Of a stretch of 64,000 nucleotides of DNA, positions 18,128 to 27,772 are shown piece by piece. Every line of letters starts with the position of its first letter. Positions within the stretch are counted from its first letter, which is position 1. A model generated the notes under the pieces. That model had not been told where the DNA came from. It searched no databases and saw only the letters and a program-made list of their open reading frames with translations. The position numbers and the translations under genes are program-made. Source of the stretch: Xanthobacteraceae bacterium (lineage in GTDB: Bacteria > Pseudomonadota > Alphaproteobacteria > Rhizobiales > Xanthobacteraceae); the NCBI GenBank assembly GCA_023954195.1, contig JAMLIK010000003.1:1-64000 (forward strand), given 5' to 3'.

Positions 18128-18172
18128 CTACGAATCTGGGGGTCAGGAGTTCGAATCTCTTCGGGCGCGCCA
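18128..18172 (+). other. Right attachment site: 3' part of tRNA-Arg(ACG)
   Basis: The 45 bases fold exactly as the 3' half of a tRNA. They comprise a 7-base anticodon loop CTACGAA (anticodon ACG), the 3' anticodon strand TCTGG, a 5-base variable loop, a T arm AGGAG-TTCGAAT-CTCTT with one wobble, the acceptor strand CGGGCGC, discriminator G and CCA. Bases just before 18128 do not complete the anticodon stem, and no D arm is present, so the 5' half is missing. The identity begins at the anticodon loop, the usual crossover position of tRNA-targeting tyrosine recombinases. The orientation puts the integrated element on the left. Confidence 0.82.
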
Positions 18173-18600
18173 GTCAATTCAATAGCTTACCAATATTGCA
18201 CCGTTTCAAAAGTCAATTCTGAAACGGTTTTTGAAACGGTTTTCGCTGCGTCCTGCGCTATGGCCGAGTCCTCTACTTTTCGCCACGCTACATTTCGCTG
18301 GTCATGAAGGAAGTTCGTTGACGGCAGATGGCTGGCGTACCTCGCTGACTAAACAAAAGACCCTCCAAGAACGTGAGGTGAAGGAAGCGCGAATCTGGAA
18401 AGCGGCGTAAGCGTGAGCACGTTCCGGTCCCTCGCGGGGAGCGGGTCAGCCAGGCGTTTCAACCTTACAAGCCAGTCGGGGTAACGTCTGCGGATCGAAC
18501 CGTGCCTCTCCGGACAGATGCATCATAGCTGAATTCCGCAACCCTAGGCGCGCGAGCGCCTCTGATGCGCACGGGCAAACAGTCAGCCTCGCTCTGGAGT
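18173..18600 (+). other. Gene-free junction after the attachment site
   Basis: I see no gene. Near 18215-18240 two close copies of a GAAACGGTTTT motif stand in tandem. A frame without a start codon runs to about 18410 and resembles nothing I recognise; it could be a remnant. Confidence 0.35.
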
Positions 18601-18647
18601 AACACCTGTTGCATTTGGCCTGGGTCATCTGTATTGCAACAGGTGTT
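18601..18647. promoter_or_regulatory. 13-bp perfect inverted repeat upstream of chrB-like gene
   Basis: The left arm AACACCTGTTGCA (18601-18613) is the exact reverse complement of the right arm TGCAACAGGTGTT (18635-18647), with a 21-base spacer. The right arm ends three bases before the ATG at 18650. It is a good candidate operator, most simply for the ChrB-like product itself; a dimeric or looping repressor would fit. Confidence 0.6.
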
Positions 18648-18649
18648 GC

Positions 18650-19288
18650 ATGGAGGTTGGTATTACTCACGAACCGAATTGGCTGCTGTTCCTGGCGCAG
18701 CTTCCTGCTGCGCCCTCCAGCGCGCGCGTGGCACTTTGGCGGCGCTTGCGCGCAGCGGGTGCTGCTAGCGCCCTAAATGGAGCATGGGTGCTACCGCAAG
18801 CGGAAGGCCATGCTGAACTCTTCGCGCAACTGGCCGATAGCGTTCGAAAGCAGAACGGGAGTGCGACCGTATTTCTAGTCCAGGCGATGAGCCCAACTGA
18901 ACAGGAAACGCTTATCACCCGTTTCCAAGCCGATCGAGCTCGGGAATATGATGAATTCGCAGAACGCTCGCGCGGCTTTCTTGATGAGATTAAAGAGGAG
19001 ACCCGGCTTCGGAAGTTCACCTTCGCCGAACTCGAAGAGATTGAAGATGACCTCAACAAGCTTTCAGCCTGGTTCGCGAAAATCAAAACGCGCGACTTCT
19101 TTCCGGACGCCCGAATACAGAAGGCAACGGAGCAATTTGAGACCTGCGGCACAGCGTTGACCGCCTTCGCTGAGGAAGTCTACGCTCACGAAGGCGTAAA
19201 TGCTCCAATAGAATGTGATGCAGATCCGCTGGACGCCAACGGCCGGGAGCACGCCCCGAAGCATCCGGGAAGACGGCAGCATGGCTAA
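18650..19288 (+). CDS. chrB: ChrB-type chromate-responsive protein, N-terminal domain only
   Basis: The 212-residue product carries the PNWLLFLAQLP motif followed by ARVALWRRLRAAGA and an AWVLPQ segment, the hallmark of the ChrB N-terminal domain. A helical middle (about residues 95-150) is rich in Glu, Lys and Arg. Full ChrB proteins are roughly 300 residues and have a second C-terminal domain, which is absent. ChrB activates or represses chromate resistance operons in response to chromate. The gene overlaps the MFS gene by 8 bases, so they are co-translated. The neighbouring exporter is not ChrA, so the inducing ion is uncertain. Confidence 0.7.
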   Translation: MEVGITHEPNWLLFLAQLPAAPSSARVALWRRLRAAGAASALNGAWVLPQAEGHAELFAQLADSVRKQNGSATVFLVQAMSPTEQETLITRFQADRAREYDEFAERSRGFLDEIKEETRLRKFTFAELEEIEDDLNKLSAWFAKIKTRDFFPDARIQKATEQFETCGTALTAFAEEVYAHEGVNAPIECDADPLDANGREHAPKHPGRRQHG

Positions 19289-20519
19289 TCATGTTCTGCC
19301 TCCCTCTATAGGCCTTCGAGCCCTGCCACGCGGAATCTGGACGCTCGGGTTCGTATCGATGTTCATGGATATCTCCTCCGAGATGATCCATGCGCTGCTG
19401 CCCGTGTATCTTGTCACCGTTCTTCGCGCTTCAACGCTCACCGTCGGGCTGATCGAGGGCCTCGCCGAAGCAACGGCAATGATCACTAAGGTCTTCAGCG
19501 GCGCTCTTTCCGACTGGCTGGGTCGCCGCAAACTGCTGGCGGCTATCGGCTACGGTCTCTCCGCCGTGACAAAGCCGATCTTTCCGCTCGCGACTACGAT
19601 TGAGTGGGTTGTAGCCGCCCGTTTTCTTGACCGGGTAGGCAAGGGAGTACGCGGAGCGCCGCGCGATGCGCTTGTAGCTGATCTCGCGCCAGCCCGGCTA
19701 CGCGGGGCAAGCTTCGGACTAAGACAATCGCTCGACACCATTGGCGCATTTCTCGGCCCACTCGCCGCGCTCGGGCTCATGCTACTCACCCGCGACAATT
19801 ACGCGATGGTGTTTTGGATTGCGGTCGTCCCCGCGTTTTTCGCTCTCGCCCTGATGGTGTTTGGCGTCGCAGAGCCGGAGCGGGCTGCCGCCACCCTGGA
19901 AAAACCTAAGCCACGTTTCAGTGACGCTTGGCGACTATCGAGGCCGTTCTGGGCCGTAGTAGGAGTTGCCGTAGTGCTGACCCTGGCTCGGTTCAGCGAA
20001 GCGTTTTTGGTTTTAAGGGCACAGAACGTGGGCCTCGCAATCGCGATCGTGCCCGCCGTTATGGTGGTCATGAATATCGTTTACGCGCTCTCCGCTTATC
20101 CAGCCGGTGTGCTATCCGACCGGTTTGGACGCCAGGGCGTGCTGATCGTCGGGGTTAGTACGCTTGTTTTCGCCGATTTGATCCTTGCCTTCACGACATC
20201 GGTGCCAGTCCTTTTGGTGGGCGTGGTGTTTTGGGGTCTCCATATGGGCTTGACCCAGGGACTGCTCGCGACACTTGTCGCCGACACGGCGCCGGCCGAG
20301 TTGCGCGGAACAGCGTTTGGTGTGTTCAACCTCGCAAGCGGCATCGCCATGCTCATCGCTAGTGTCGTCGCAGGAGCTCTCTGGGACATCTATGGGCCGG
20401 TCGCGACTTTCCTCGCCGGCGCAGCCCTCACCGCCATGGCGCTCATCGGCCGCCTCGCCTTGCTGGCGCGATTTGCGGAGGGCAACAAACACGTCGGGAG
20501 CGAACATGGTCATGACTGA
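19281..20519 (+). CDS. MFS transporter linked to ChrB-like regulator
   Basis: The 412-residue product has about 12 hydrophobic segments and the MFS loop signature GALSDWLGRRKLLAAIG between helices 2 and 3, repeated in degenerate form as GVLSDRFGRQGVLI in the second half. This places it in the major facilitator superfamily; such transporters recur in chromate and other oxyanion islands. I chose ATG 19281, overlapping chrB by 8 bases, rather than an in-frame start upstream that would overlap far more. Its stop lies within the next gene's first codons. Substrate unknown. Confidence 0.8.
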   Translation: MANHVLPPSIGLRALPRGIWTLGFVSMFMDISSEMIHALLPVYLVTVLRASTLTVGLIEGLAEATAMITKVFSGALSDWLGRRKLLAAIGYGLSAVTKPIFPLATTIEWVVAARFLDRVGKGVRGAPRDALVADLAPARLRGASFGLRQSLDTIGAFLGPLAALGLMLLTRDNYAMVFWIAVVPAFFALALMVFGVAEPERAAATLEKPKPRFSDAWRLSRPFWAVVGVAVVLTLARFSEAFLVLRAQNVGLAIAIVPAVMVVMNIVYALSAYPAGVLSDRFGRQGVLIVGVSTLVFADLILAFTTSVPVLLVGVVFWGLHMGLTQGLLATLVADTAPAELRGTAFGVFNLASGIAMLIASVVAGALWDIYGPVATFLAGAALTAMALIGRLALLARFAEGNKHVGSEHGHD

Positions 20520-21660
20520 TGATAAGGGCCTGGCTAGACATGTGCGCCGGTTCCTTCGGGGATTGATTGTGCTGGTGTTGATCGGAGCTCTTGGTGTGCT
20601 CCTCATCTGGGGCTTCATTGAAGGCCGCAGCGAAGCGACGGCGGAAGCCCAGCGCGAGCAGCCGGTTAAAGCCGCCGTCCATGTTACACACACGGACACT
20701 GGGCTGCCGACAATCACGCTGAGCTCGGATTTGCAAAAGCAGGCCGATATCGCGGTGAGGCGACCGAACACTGTGCCTTACCAGCGGCAGGTGCAGGGCT
20801 ACGGCAGTGTTCTCGACCTACAGTCTTTCACGAATCTCAGCAACAAGATCGCCACTGCCAAAGGCCAGCTCGCCGTCGCTCAGGCAAAACTCAATGCGTC
20901 GCAGGCGGCATTTGAGCGAGCGCGAGTGCTGCATGGCAAGGGCGAAGCTATCTCGACGGCCCAGTTCCAGACCGCCGAAGCAACTTACCGGTCCGATGAG
21001 GCAAGCGCTCAGGCGGCGCAGGTGCAGACACAAAATGCATCGGCAAGTGCATATCAAGCGTGGGGTCCGTTGCTCGGCCGCTCGCTCGCGGACGGCACCG
21101 CACTAGCCCGCGATCTGATTCAACGAAGGAAAGTGTTGGTTCAGGTCACGCTTCCCGTGGGCGTATCGCTCGCGCAGCCGCCGCAGACGGCATTCATCGA
21201 AACCACCACCGGACAACGCGTCAGGATCGAGTTTGTCTCTTTGGCAACGCGTACCGATCCGAAAATTCAAGGAGTGAGCTTCTTCTACACCGCCGATGCG
21301 GCGAGCGAAGCACTGCCAGGCATGAACGTAATCGCGCTGCTCCCCGTCGGGCAGCCGACACCGGGGGTGGCTATTCCCGGCACGGCAGTGGTGTGGTTCC
21401 AGGGAAGCGCCTGGGTCTATCTGCAGACCAAAGCCGATACGTTCACTCGGCGCGAGATCCCGACGGGGTTGCCGTCGCCGAACGGCGGCTATGTCGTACC
21501 TGTACTCCCAACCATGCTACGCCTAGAGCCGGACGCGCCTGCATCCGATGCGGATAGCGCCGCACAAGGCTTCCCCACAAATGAGTCACTGGTGGTGACG
21601 GGAGCGCAGGCGCTGCTGTCACAGGAATTCAGCGCTCAGATTCAGGTCGGGGGAGATTAA
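20506..21660 (+). CDS. RND efflux periplasmic adaptor subunit
   Basis: The 384-residue product has a basic N-terminus, one hydrophobic anchor (about residues 18-36) and the membrane-fusion-protein layout. An alpha-hairpin with Ala/Gln-rich heptads lies around residues 105-185 (KIATAKGQLAVAQAKLNAS), and a beta-barrel region holds LPGMNVIALLPVG. It would bridge the inner-membrane permease encoded next to an outer-membrane channel. The ATG at 20506 overlaps the MFS stop; 20512 is an alternative. Substrate not deducible from sequence, but context suggests a metal or oxyanion. Confidence 0.82.
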   Translation: MVMTDDKGLARHVRRFLRGLIVLVLIGALGVLLIWGFIEGRSEATAEAQREQPVKAAVHVTHTDTGLPTITLSSDLQKQADIAVRRPNTVPYQRQVQGYGSVLDLQSFTNLSNKIATAKGQLAVAQAKLNASQAAFERARVLHGKGEAISTAQFQTAEATYRSDEASAQAAQVQTQNASASAYQAWGPLLGRSLADGTALARDLIQRRKVLVQVTLPVGVSLAQPPQTAFIETTTGQRVRIEFVSLATRTDPKIQGVSFFYTADAASEALPGMNVIALLPVGQPTPGVAIPGTAVVWFQGSAWVYLQTKADTFTRREIPTGLPSPNGGYVVPVLPTMLRLEPDAPASDADSAAQGFPTNESLVVTGAQALLSQEFSAQIQVGGD

Positions 21661-21662
21661 AA

Positions 21663-24600
21663 GTGGCCTCGTACACTGACTCTCGCCCCTCCGGCCTGCA
21701 AGCGGCCATCATCGCATTCTCCATCCGCTTCCGCGGCGTGGTCATCGCGCTCGGCTGCATGTTGTTCGGCTACGGCATCTTCAGTCTGCTTGGCGCTAAA
21801 TACGATGTTTTTCCTGAGTTCGCCCCGCCCCAGGTCAGTATCCAGACGGAAGCACAGGGCCTGACGCCGGAACAGGTCGAGATGCTGGTCACCACGCCGA
21901 TCGAGACCCAAATCAACGGCGTACCGGGAATTCAGAAACTGATCTCGACATCGATCCAAGGCATCTCCATCGTCAAGGTCTTCTTCGATCCGGGCAGCAA
22001 CATCTATCTGGACCGACAGGTCGTGGCGGAACGCCTCGCCGTCGCCGCCCAACAGCTTCCGAAAGGGGTCAAGGCGCCGGCCATGACGCCGCTGACGTCG
22101 TCAACGGGGATCGTGCTGGTGGCAGGTCTTACCTCCAACACGCGTTCGCTGATGGATCTCAAGACCGTGGCGGAATGGACCATCCGCCCGCGGCTGCTCG
22201 CAGTGCCGGGTGTGGCCAATGTCTCCGTGTTTGGCAGCGACACGCGCTCTCTCCAAATCCAAGTTCGTCCCGACCAACTCGCGCGCTACCAGCTCGGGCT
22301 GAATGACGTGCTCGCGGCAGCCCAGAAGGCGACGGGCGTGCGCGGGGCGGGGTTTATCGATACGGCCAATCAGCGAATCGTCTTTCAGAGCGAAGGGCAA
22401 TCGCTAACTCCCGACCAGCTCTCGCGCACCGTTTTGCTCTCCCAAGGAGCGGCCCGGGTAACGCTGGGCGATGTCGCCAAGGTGGTGGAGGCGCCCGAGC
22501 CGCCGATCGGCGCCGCCGCCATCGACGGCAAGCCCGGCGTCGTGATGAACGTCGAAGCGCAGTACGGGTCGAATACGGTGGAAGTGACGCGCGGGGTCGA
22601 AGCGGCCATCGCCGACCTAGCGCCGGGACTCAAGGCGCAAGCAATCGACCTCCACGAAAATCTCTTCCGTCCGGCGAATTTCATCAACACGGCAGTGAGC
22701 AACATCCGCAGCTCCATGTATATCGGCGGAGTCCTCGTCGTCATTGTCCTCACCCTCTTCCTCTTCGATTTGCGCACGGCGGTGATTGCGGTCGTAGCCA
22801 TACCGCTTTCTCTGCTCGCGGGTATCATCGTTCTCGAAAGGCTTGGCGGCACGCTGAACACAATGACGCTGGGCGGCCTCGCGATTGCCGTCGGCGTGGT
22901 GGTCGACGACGCCGTGATTGGGGTCGAGAATATCGTTCGGCGTTTGCGCGAAAACCGGCAACTTCCCGATCCACGCTCTGCCGCCCGTGTCGTCCTCGAC
23001 GCCACTTTCGAAGTCCGGAGTCCCGTCGTCTACGCCACGTTCGCAGTGCTCCTCGTATTCGTGCCGATCCTTCTGCTGCCCGGCATTTCCGGCGCGCTGT
23101 TTGCGCCGCTCGGGATCAGCTATAGCCTGGCGGTGCTGGCCTCTCTCGCCGTCGCCTTGACCATCGTGCCGGCGTTGAGCATGGCCCTGCTGGCGCGGCG
23201 TGCTAAGGCGGACGAGCCTCCGGTCGTTCGCTGGTCTCGCGCACGTTATGAAGCGCTGCTGCTGCGCATATCGAACCGGCCGCGCGTGGTCATCGCCTTG
23301 GCGGCAGCCTTCACCATCATTGGCTGCGCCACCTTGCCGCTGTTCGGCGCGAGCTTCATTCCCGAATTGAAGGAAGGCCATTTCATCATCCACATGTCGG
23401 CGGTGCCCGGCACGTCGATTGAGCGATCCTTGGCGATCGGCGCGCGTGTGTCGGCGGCGCTCCGAAATATCCCGGCGGTACGGTCGGTGGCGCAGCGGGT
23501 GGGCCGTGCGGAGCTTGCCGGCGATGTATACGGCACGCACTACAGCGAATTCGAGGTGGACCTCAAACCTAGCCTCTCGGGAGACGAGCAGGAGGGCGTG
23601 CAGGCAAAAATCCGGCAAGCACTGGCAGGCTTCGTTGGGGTGAATTTTTCGGTCAAGACCTTCTTGAGCGAACGGATCGAGGAGACCCTCTCAGGCTACA
23701 CAGCCGCGGTAGCGGTAAACATCTTTGGTAACGATCTCGATGGCATCGACCGGAAAGCGCAGGAGGTCGCGCGTGCGCTCAACGGAATGAGGGGAGTCAC
23801 GGAAGTCACGGTACAGTCACCTCCGGGCATGCCGCAATTGACGATCAGCCTGCGCAAGGCCGCGCTGGTCCGTTGGGGCTTTGATCCAACCGAGGTGCTG
23901 GACGCGGTGCGGACAGCCTATGCCGGCGATACCGTCGGACAAACGTACCAAGGCAATCAGGTCTTCAACGTAATGCTGATCCTCGACGCCAAGGATCGCA
24001 AAAGCGTCAGCGACATAGGCGACCTCCCGCTGCGGGCTCCTGACGGCATGCTCGTCCTTCTCAAAGAGGTCGCTGATATATACGAAGCGAGCGGCCGCTA
24101 TCAGATTATGCACCAAGGCGGACAGCGGATGGCGAGCGTAACCTTCAATGTTGCCGGCGGATCGACCGCCGCTGTCGTGCGGGCAGCACGTGCCAGCATT
24201 GCATCTCAAGTCAAGCTGCCGGCCGGCACCTACATCCAGTTTTCCGGTAGCGCTCAGGCGCAGGCTCAGGCGCAGAGCGATCTGATCCTGAATTCCGTCA
24301 TCGCCGGCATCGCCATTGTGCTACTATTGTCCATTGTTACGCGCGGCTGGCGCAACCTTGTTCTCGTTCTGATTAATCTGCCGTTCGCCCTCGTCGGCGG
24401 CGTCCTAGCGGTTTTCGGCACCGGCGGCCTGCTGACGCTCGGCTCAATGATCGGATTCGTGACCGTATTCGGAATAACGGTGCGCAACTCGATCCTGATT
24501 ATCTCCCATTACGAGCATCTGGTTGAGGCTGAAGGTATGAGTTGGGGGCTGGCGACCGCAATCAAGGGCGCCGGTGATCGGCTGACGCCCATTCTGATGA

Positions 24601-24860
24601 CCACACTGGTGACCGGGCTTGGGCTTCTGCCATTGGCGATTGGCAGTGGCGCACCGGGGCGGGAGATCGAGGGGCCAATGGCCATCGTCATTCTCGGCGG
24701 GCTCCTGACCTCAATGGTTTTGAACCTGCTTGTTCTGCCGACGCTGGCATTGCGCTTCGGGCGGTTCGAGCCGGCGATCGACGAACTCACCGCTTATCAT
24801 CCCGAGCCTGCCAATGTTATACAGAATGTCCTTCCGCGCGGTGAACCGGGAGTAGGATGA
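21663..24860 (+). CDS. RND efflux permease (CzcA/CusA-like)
   Basis: The 1065-residue product is a full-length resistance-nodulation-division permease. It has an N-terminal helix, a periplasmic porter region (DVFPEFAPPQVSIQTEAQGLT), a helix-4 relay segment AVGVVVDDAVIGVEN with paired Asp, and a duplicated second half. The porter sequence is of the heavy-metal-efflux type rather than the drug type. The start is GTG at 21663, two bases after the adaptor stop; no ATG fits. The pair lacks its own outer-membrane channel, so it may borrow the TolC-family protein encoded at 29000. It ends the chrB-like operon. Confidence 0.85.
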   Translation: MASYTDSRPSGLQAAIIAFSIRFRGVVIALGCMLFGYGIFSLLGAKYDVFPEFAPPQVSIQTEAQGLTPEQVEMLVTTPIETQINGVPGIQKLISTSIQGISIVKVFFDPGSNIYLDRQVVAERLAVAAQQLPKGVKAPAMTPLTSSTGIVLVAGLTSNTRSLMDLKTVAEWTIRPRLLAVPGVANVSVFGSDTRSLQIQVRPDQLARYQLGLNDVLAAAQKATGVRGAGFIDTANQRIVFQSEGQSLTPDQLSRTVLLSQGAARVTLGDVAKVVEAPEPPIGAAAIDGKPGVVMNVEAQYGSNTVEVTRGVEAAIADLAPGLKAQAIDLHENLFRPANFINTAVSNIRSSMYIGGVLVVIVLTLFLFDLRTAVIAVVAIPLSLLAGIIVLERLGGTLNTMTLGGLAIAVGVVVDDAVIGVENIVRRLRENRQLPDPRSAARVVLDATFEVRSPVVYATFAVLLVFVPILLLPGISGALFAPLGISYSLAVLASLAVALTIVPALSMALLARRAKADEPPVVRWSRARYEALLLRISNRPRVVIALAAAFTIIGCATLPLFGASFIPELKEGHFIIHMSAVPGTSIERSLAIGARVSAALRNIPAVRSVAQRVGRAELAGDVYGTHYSEFEVDLKPSLSGDEQEGVQAKIRQALAGFVGVNFSVKTFLSERIEETLSGYTAAVAVNIFGNDLDGIDRKAQEVARALNGMRGVTEVTVQSPPGMPQLTISLRKAALVRWGFDPTEVLDAVRTAYAGDTVGQTYQGNQVFNVMLILDAKDRKSVSDIGDLPLRAPDGMLVLLKEVADIYEASGRYQIMHQGGQRMASVTFNVAGGSTAAVVRAARASIASQVKLPAGTYIQFSGSAQAQAQAQSDLILNSVIAGIAIVLLLSIVTRGWRNLVLVLINLPFALVGGVLAVFGTGGLLTLGSMIGFVTVFGITVRNSILIISHYEHLVEAEGMSWGLATAIKGAGDRLTPILMTTLVTGLGLLPLAIGSGAPGREIEGPMAIVILGGLLTSMVLNLLVLPTLALRFGRFEPAIDELTAYHPEPANVIQNVLPRGEPGVG

Positions 24861-25307
24861 CGCAATAGCGACCGAGTGCTGTATGCAGCGGCAAGGTTTG
24901 AACCTACGACCTTCGGATTATCAATATCAAGCGGCCTTGAAGTAATGACTGCTCGTCGCAGGGCCAATCGCGGTACGCCGAAGATGGGAAAATCCGACAC
25001 AGTGGCGATACGGCGAAGAGCAAGATCGCTTGCCTCAAATTGGTGCGCGGTAAAGTGTTGGCACTGAATCGAAAAATGGCGCGCTATTTCCGAACAAAAC
25101 CGGGCAGTGTCGTTGCCAACGCCTGGAGTTTGGGAATGCGCCAAACGCCCTGGGGTGTCATCAACCCGAACTCGGTCAACTGCCCTCGCAACGTCTCCCA
25201 GAGGACAGATATGATCAGGGCTCGGATATGAACATCTTGAGGCTCGATCATCTTTCAAACTCAGCGGGTACTCAATCGCAGGTCCGCCAAGTTCGAACAG
25301 CCACACC
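24861..25307. other. Gene-free stretch between efflux and copper clusters
   Basis: No credible gene on either strand; longer leftward frames are read through a tRNA-like piece and lack family resemblance. The stretch separates two functional clusters and may mark an old recombination junction. Confidence 0.4.
24884..24924 (-). repeat. tRNA 3'-half-like remnant
   Basis: Read leftward, the bases give a possible anticodon loop TTGATAA, strand TCCGA, a 5-base variable loop AGGTC and a T arm GTAGG-TTCAAAC-CTTGC with two wobble pairs. No matching 5' anticodon strand, D arm or CCA is present. It may be a decayed attachment site or tRNA fragment; chance resemblance is possible. Confidence 0.3.
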
Positions 25308-27719
25308 TCACAAGTTTATGGACTTCAACCGGAGCGCATTGCCCACGACGCTGACTGAAGATAGCGCCATCGCCGCCGCGGCGATGATCGGCGACAGCAA
25401 CAGTCCGAACGTCGGATAGAGCACGCCGGCGGCAATCGGTATTCCGGCGGCGTTGTAGATGAACGCGAAGAACAGGTTCTGCCGGATGTTGCTCATCGTC
25501 GCTTCGGAGAGACGGCGGGCGCGAACGATTCCCATCAAGTCGCCCTTGAGAAGTGTTGCGCCCGCGCTTTCCATCGCGACATCGGTGCCGGTGCCCATCG
25601 CGATCCCGACTTCGGCCGCGGCAAGGGCAGGGGCGTCGTTGACGCCGTCGCCGGCCATTGCGACGACGCGACCGGACTTCTGCAGCTTGCTCACGACGGC
25701 GCTCTTCTGGTCGGGCAGCACTTCCGCCTCGACCTCCGAGATGCCGAGCCGTTTCGCGACCGCATTCGCCGTCGTCCTGTTGTCGCCGGTCAACATAATG
25801 ACCTTGATGCCGTCCGCTGCCAGCGCCTTCAAGGCATCGGGCGTGGATTGCTTCACTGGATCGGCGATTGCAAAGAGGCCCGCCAATTGTCCATCGAGTG
25901 CGATATTGATCACGGTTGCACCTTCACCGCGCAGGATTTCGGCTTGTGGCTCCAATGTTTGTGTCTCGACACCTAACGATTTCAAATAGGCCGTATTGCC
26001 AAGCAAGACAGATTTGCCGTCCACCCTGCCGGTCACACCTTTGCCTGTTGGCGAGTCGAATTCCTCTACATTGATCAATGTCAGATTGCGCTCTTTCGCC
26101 GCCCGTACAACGGCATCAGCCAGCGGATGCTCGCTGGCGCGCTCGACGCTCGCGGCGAGGCGGAGCAGATCGTCCTCCCGAAATCCCGCGACGGAAACGA
26201 TAGAGACGACCTTTGGCTTGCCTTCGGTGAGCGTTCCCGTTTTATCGACCACCAGCGTATCGACCTTTTCCAGACGCTCCAGCGCTTCAGCATTTTTGAT
26301 CAACACGCCCGCATGGGCGCCGCGTCCCACGCCGACCATGATCGACATCGGCGTCGCCAACCCGAGGGCACAAGGACAGGCAATGATCAGCACGCTGACA
26401 GCCGCCACCAGACCGAACGCCAGACGCGGTTCGGGCCCGAAAATCCACCAGGCGGCGAAGGCGACAAGCGCCGCGACGATGACGGTTGGAACGAACCACC
26501 CGGCAACCTGATCCGCGAGCCGCTGAATCGGCGCGCGCGAGCGCTGCGCCTGCGCCACCATCTGCACGATCTGCGACAACATGGTATCGCGCCCAACCTT
26601 CTCGGCCCGCATCACGAAGCTACCGGATTGATTCAGGGTGCCTGCGATGACCTTGGCGTCGGTCTCTTTGGTGACGGGCATCGATTCTCCCGTCACCAGG
26701 GATTCATCGAGCGATGAGCGCCCCTCAAGAATAATGCCGTCGACCGGCACCTTTTCGCCGGGACGGACGCGCAACCTGTCACCCACGTTCAGGCTGTCGA
26801 GCGGGACTTCATGATCCGTGCCGTCCTCGGTGACGAGACGCGCGGTCTTCGGTGCGAGATCGAGCAAGGCCTTGATCGCGCCCGACGTTGCTTCGCGGGC
26901 ACGCAATTCGAGCACTTGACCCAGCAGTACCAGGACGGTGATCACCGCCGCCGCTTCGAAATAGACGGCAACGGCACCATCGTGTCCGCGAAACGCGGGC
27001 GGAAAGACCTGCGGGGCGACGGTGGCGACGACGCTGTAGACGTAAGCGACGCCAGTCCCCATCGCGATCAGGGTGAACATGTTGAGGTTGCGGGTCACCA
27101 GCGACTGCCAGCCGCGCACGAAGAATGGCCAACCCGCCCAGATCACGACCGGTGTCGCCGAGACGAGTTGAATCCAGTTCGACAGGGTTTGGTCGACCCA
27201 GCCGTGGCCGCCGACCAAATGCCCGCCCATCTCGAGGACGACTGCGGGCAGCGCCAGCACGAGGCCGATCCAGAACCGTCGGGTCATGTCCGCCAGTTCG
27301 GGATTCGGTGCGGCGTCCAGCGTTGCCACTTCGGGCTCCAGAGCCATTCCGCAGATCGGGCAGTTGCCGGGCCCGATCTGCCTGATTTCCGGATGCATCG
27401 GGCATGTGTAAACGGTGCCTTCCGGAACAGGCTCCTTCGGCGCGGCCTTGGACTTATCGAGGTAGGTTTCAGGAGCGGCCGCGAACTTCGTGCGACAGCC
27501 TGCCGAACAGAAATGGTAGGTGCGGCCTTGGTAATCGAACCGGTGCTTGCTCGTCGCCGGGTCGACGGTCATCCCGCAAACCGGGTCGAGGACTTTCCCC
27601 TTTTCCGCGGGAGGTTGATGATGCTCGTGATTGCCGTGGGCCTGGCCGCCATGCTGGTGAGTTGCCATCGAGGAGGGGGCCGGCTGGCCCGTGGAACTTG
27701 CGTTTCGCGACCTGGTCAT
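25308..27719 (-). CDS. copA: Copper-exporting P1B-type ATPase
   Basis: The 803-residue product has a His-rich N-terminus, a YHS domain (DPVCGM at 45-50), a second metal-binding motif YTCPMHPEI (104-112) and eight membrane segments. The ion-binding CPC is at 448-450, the actuator TGES at 343-346, the phosphorylation site DKTGT at D492, and [10 protein letters not shown] further on. The CPC motif marks P1B-1 pumps, which move Cu(I) or Ag(I) out of the cytoplasm. The classical CxxC heavy-metal-associated domain is replaced by the YHS and Cys/His-rich domains. It diverges from csoR with a palindrome in the shared promoter. An ATG 51 bases in is an alternative start. Confidence 0.93.
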   Translation of the reverse strand: MTRSRNASSTGQPAPSSMATHQHGGQAHGNHEHHQPPAEKGKVLDPVCGMTVDPATSKHRFDYQGRTYHFCSAGCRTKFAAAPETYLDKSKAAPKEPVPEGTVYTCPMHPEIRQIGPGNCPICGMALEPEVATLDAAPNPELADMTRRFWIGLVLALPAVVLEMGGHLVGGHGWVDQTLSNWIQLVSATPVVIWAGWPFFVRGWQSLVTRNLNMFTLIAMGTGVAYVYSVVATVAPQVFPPAFRGHDGAVAVYFEAAAVITVLVLLGQVLELRAREATSGAIKALLDLAPKTARLVTEDGTDHEVPLDSLNVGDRLRVRPGEKVPVDGIILEGRSSLDESLVTGESMPVTKETDAKVIAGTLNQSGSFVMRAEKVGRDTMLSQIVQMVAQAQRSRAPIQRLADQVAGWFVPTVIVAALVAFAAWWIFGPEPRLAFGLVAAVSVLIIACPCALGLATPMSIMVGVGRGAHAGVLIKNAEALERLEKVDTLVVDKTGTLTEGKPKVVSIVSVAGFREDDLLRLAASVERASEHPLADAVVRAAKERNLTLINVEEFDSPTGKGVTGRVDGKSVLLGNTAYLKSLGVETQTLEPQAEILRGEGATVINIALDGQLAGLFAIADPVKQSTPDALKALAADGIKVIMLTGDNRTTANAVAKRLGISEVEAEVLPDQKSAVVSKLQKSGRVVAMAGDGVNDAPALAAAEVGIAMGTGTDVAMESAGATLLKGDLMGIVRARRLSEATMSNIRQNLFFAFIYNAAGIPIAAGVLYPTFGLLLSPIIAAAAMALSSVSVVGNALRLKSINL

Positions 27720-27747
27720 TTAGGCCTCCTCATTGACTTGTAACAGG

Positions 27748-27762
27748 TACCCGGTAGGGGTA
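27748..27762. promoter_or_regulatory. Candidate CsoR operator between copA and csoR
   Basis: TACCC and GGGTA half-sites flank a GGTAG centre, inside a 53-bp divergent promoter region. G/C tracts with TA edges are typical of CsoR-family operators. An AT-rich TATATAAAT directly follows and could be the -10 of either gene. Confidence 0.55.
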
Positions 27763-27772
27763 TATAAATCGA

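Noticed and set aside
18215-18240. Tandem GAAACGGTTTT motif as possible repeat array or iteron
   Set aside because: Only two close copies; too few for an iteron or CRISPR array.
24797-25306. 169-codon leftward frame
   Set aside because: It reads through the tRNA-like remnant and intergenic DNA and has no ribosome site or recognisable domain.
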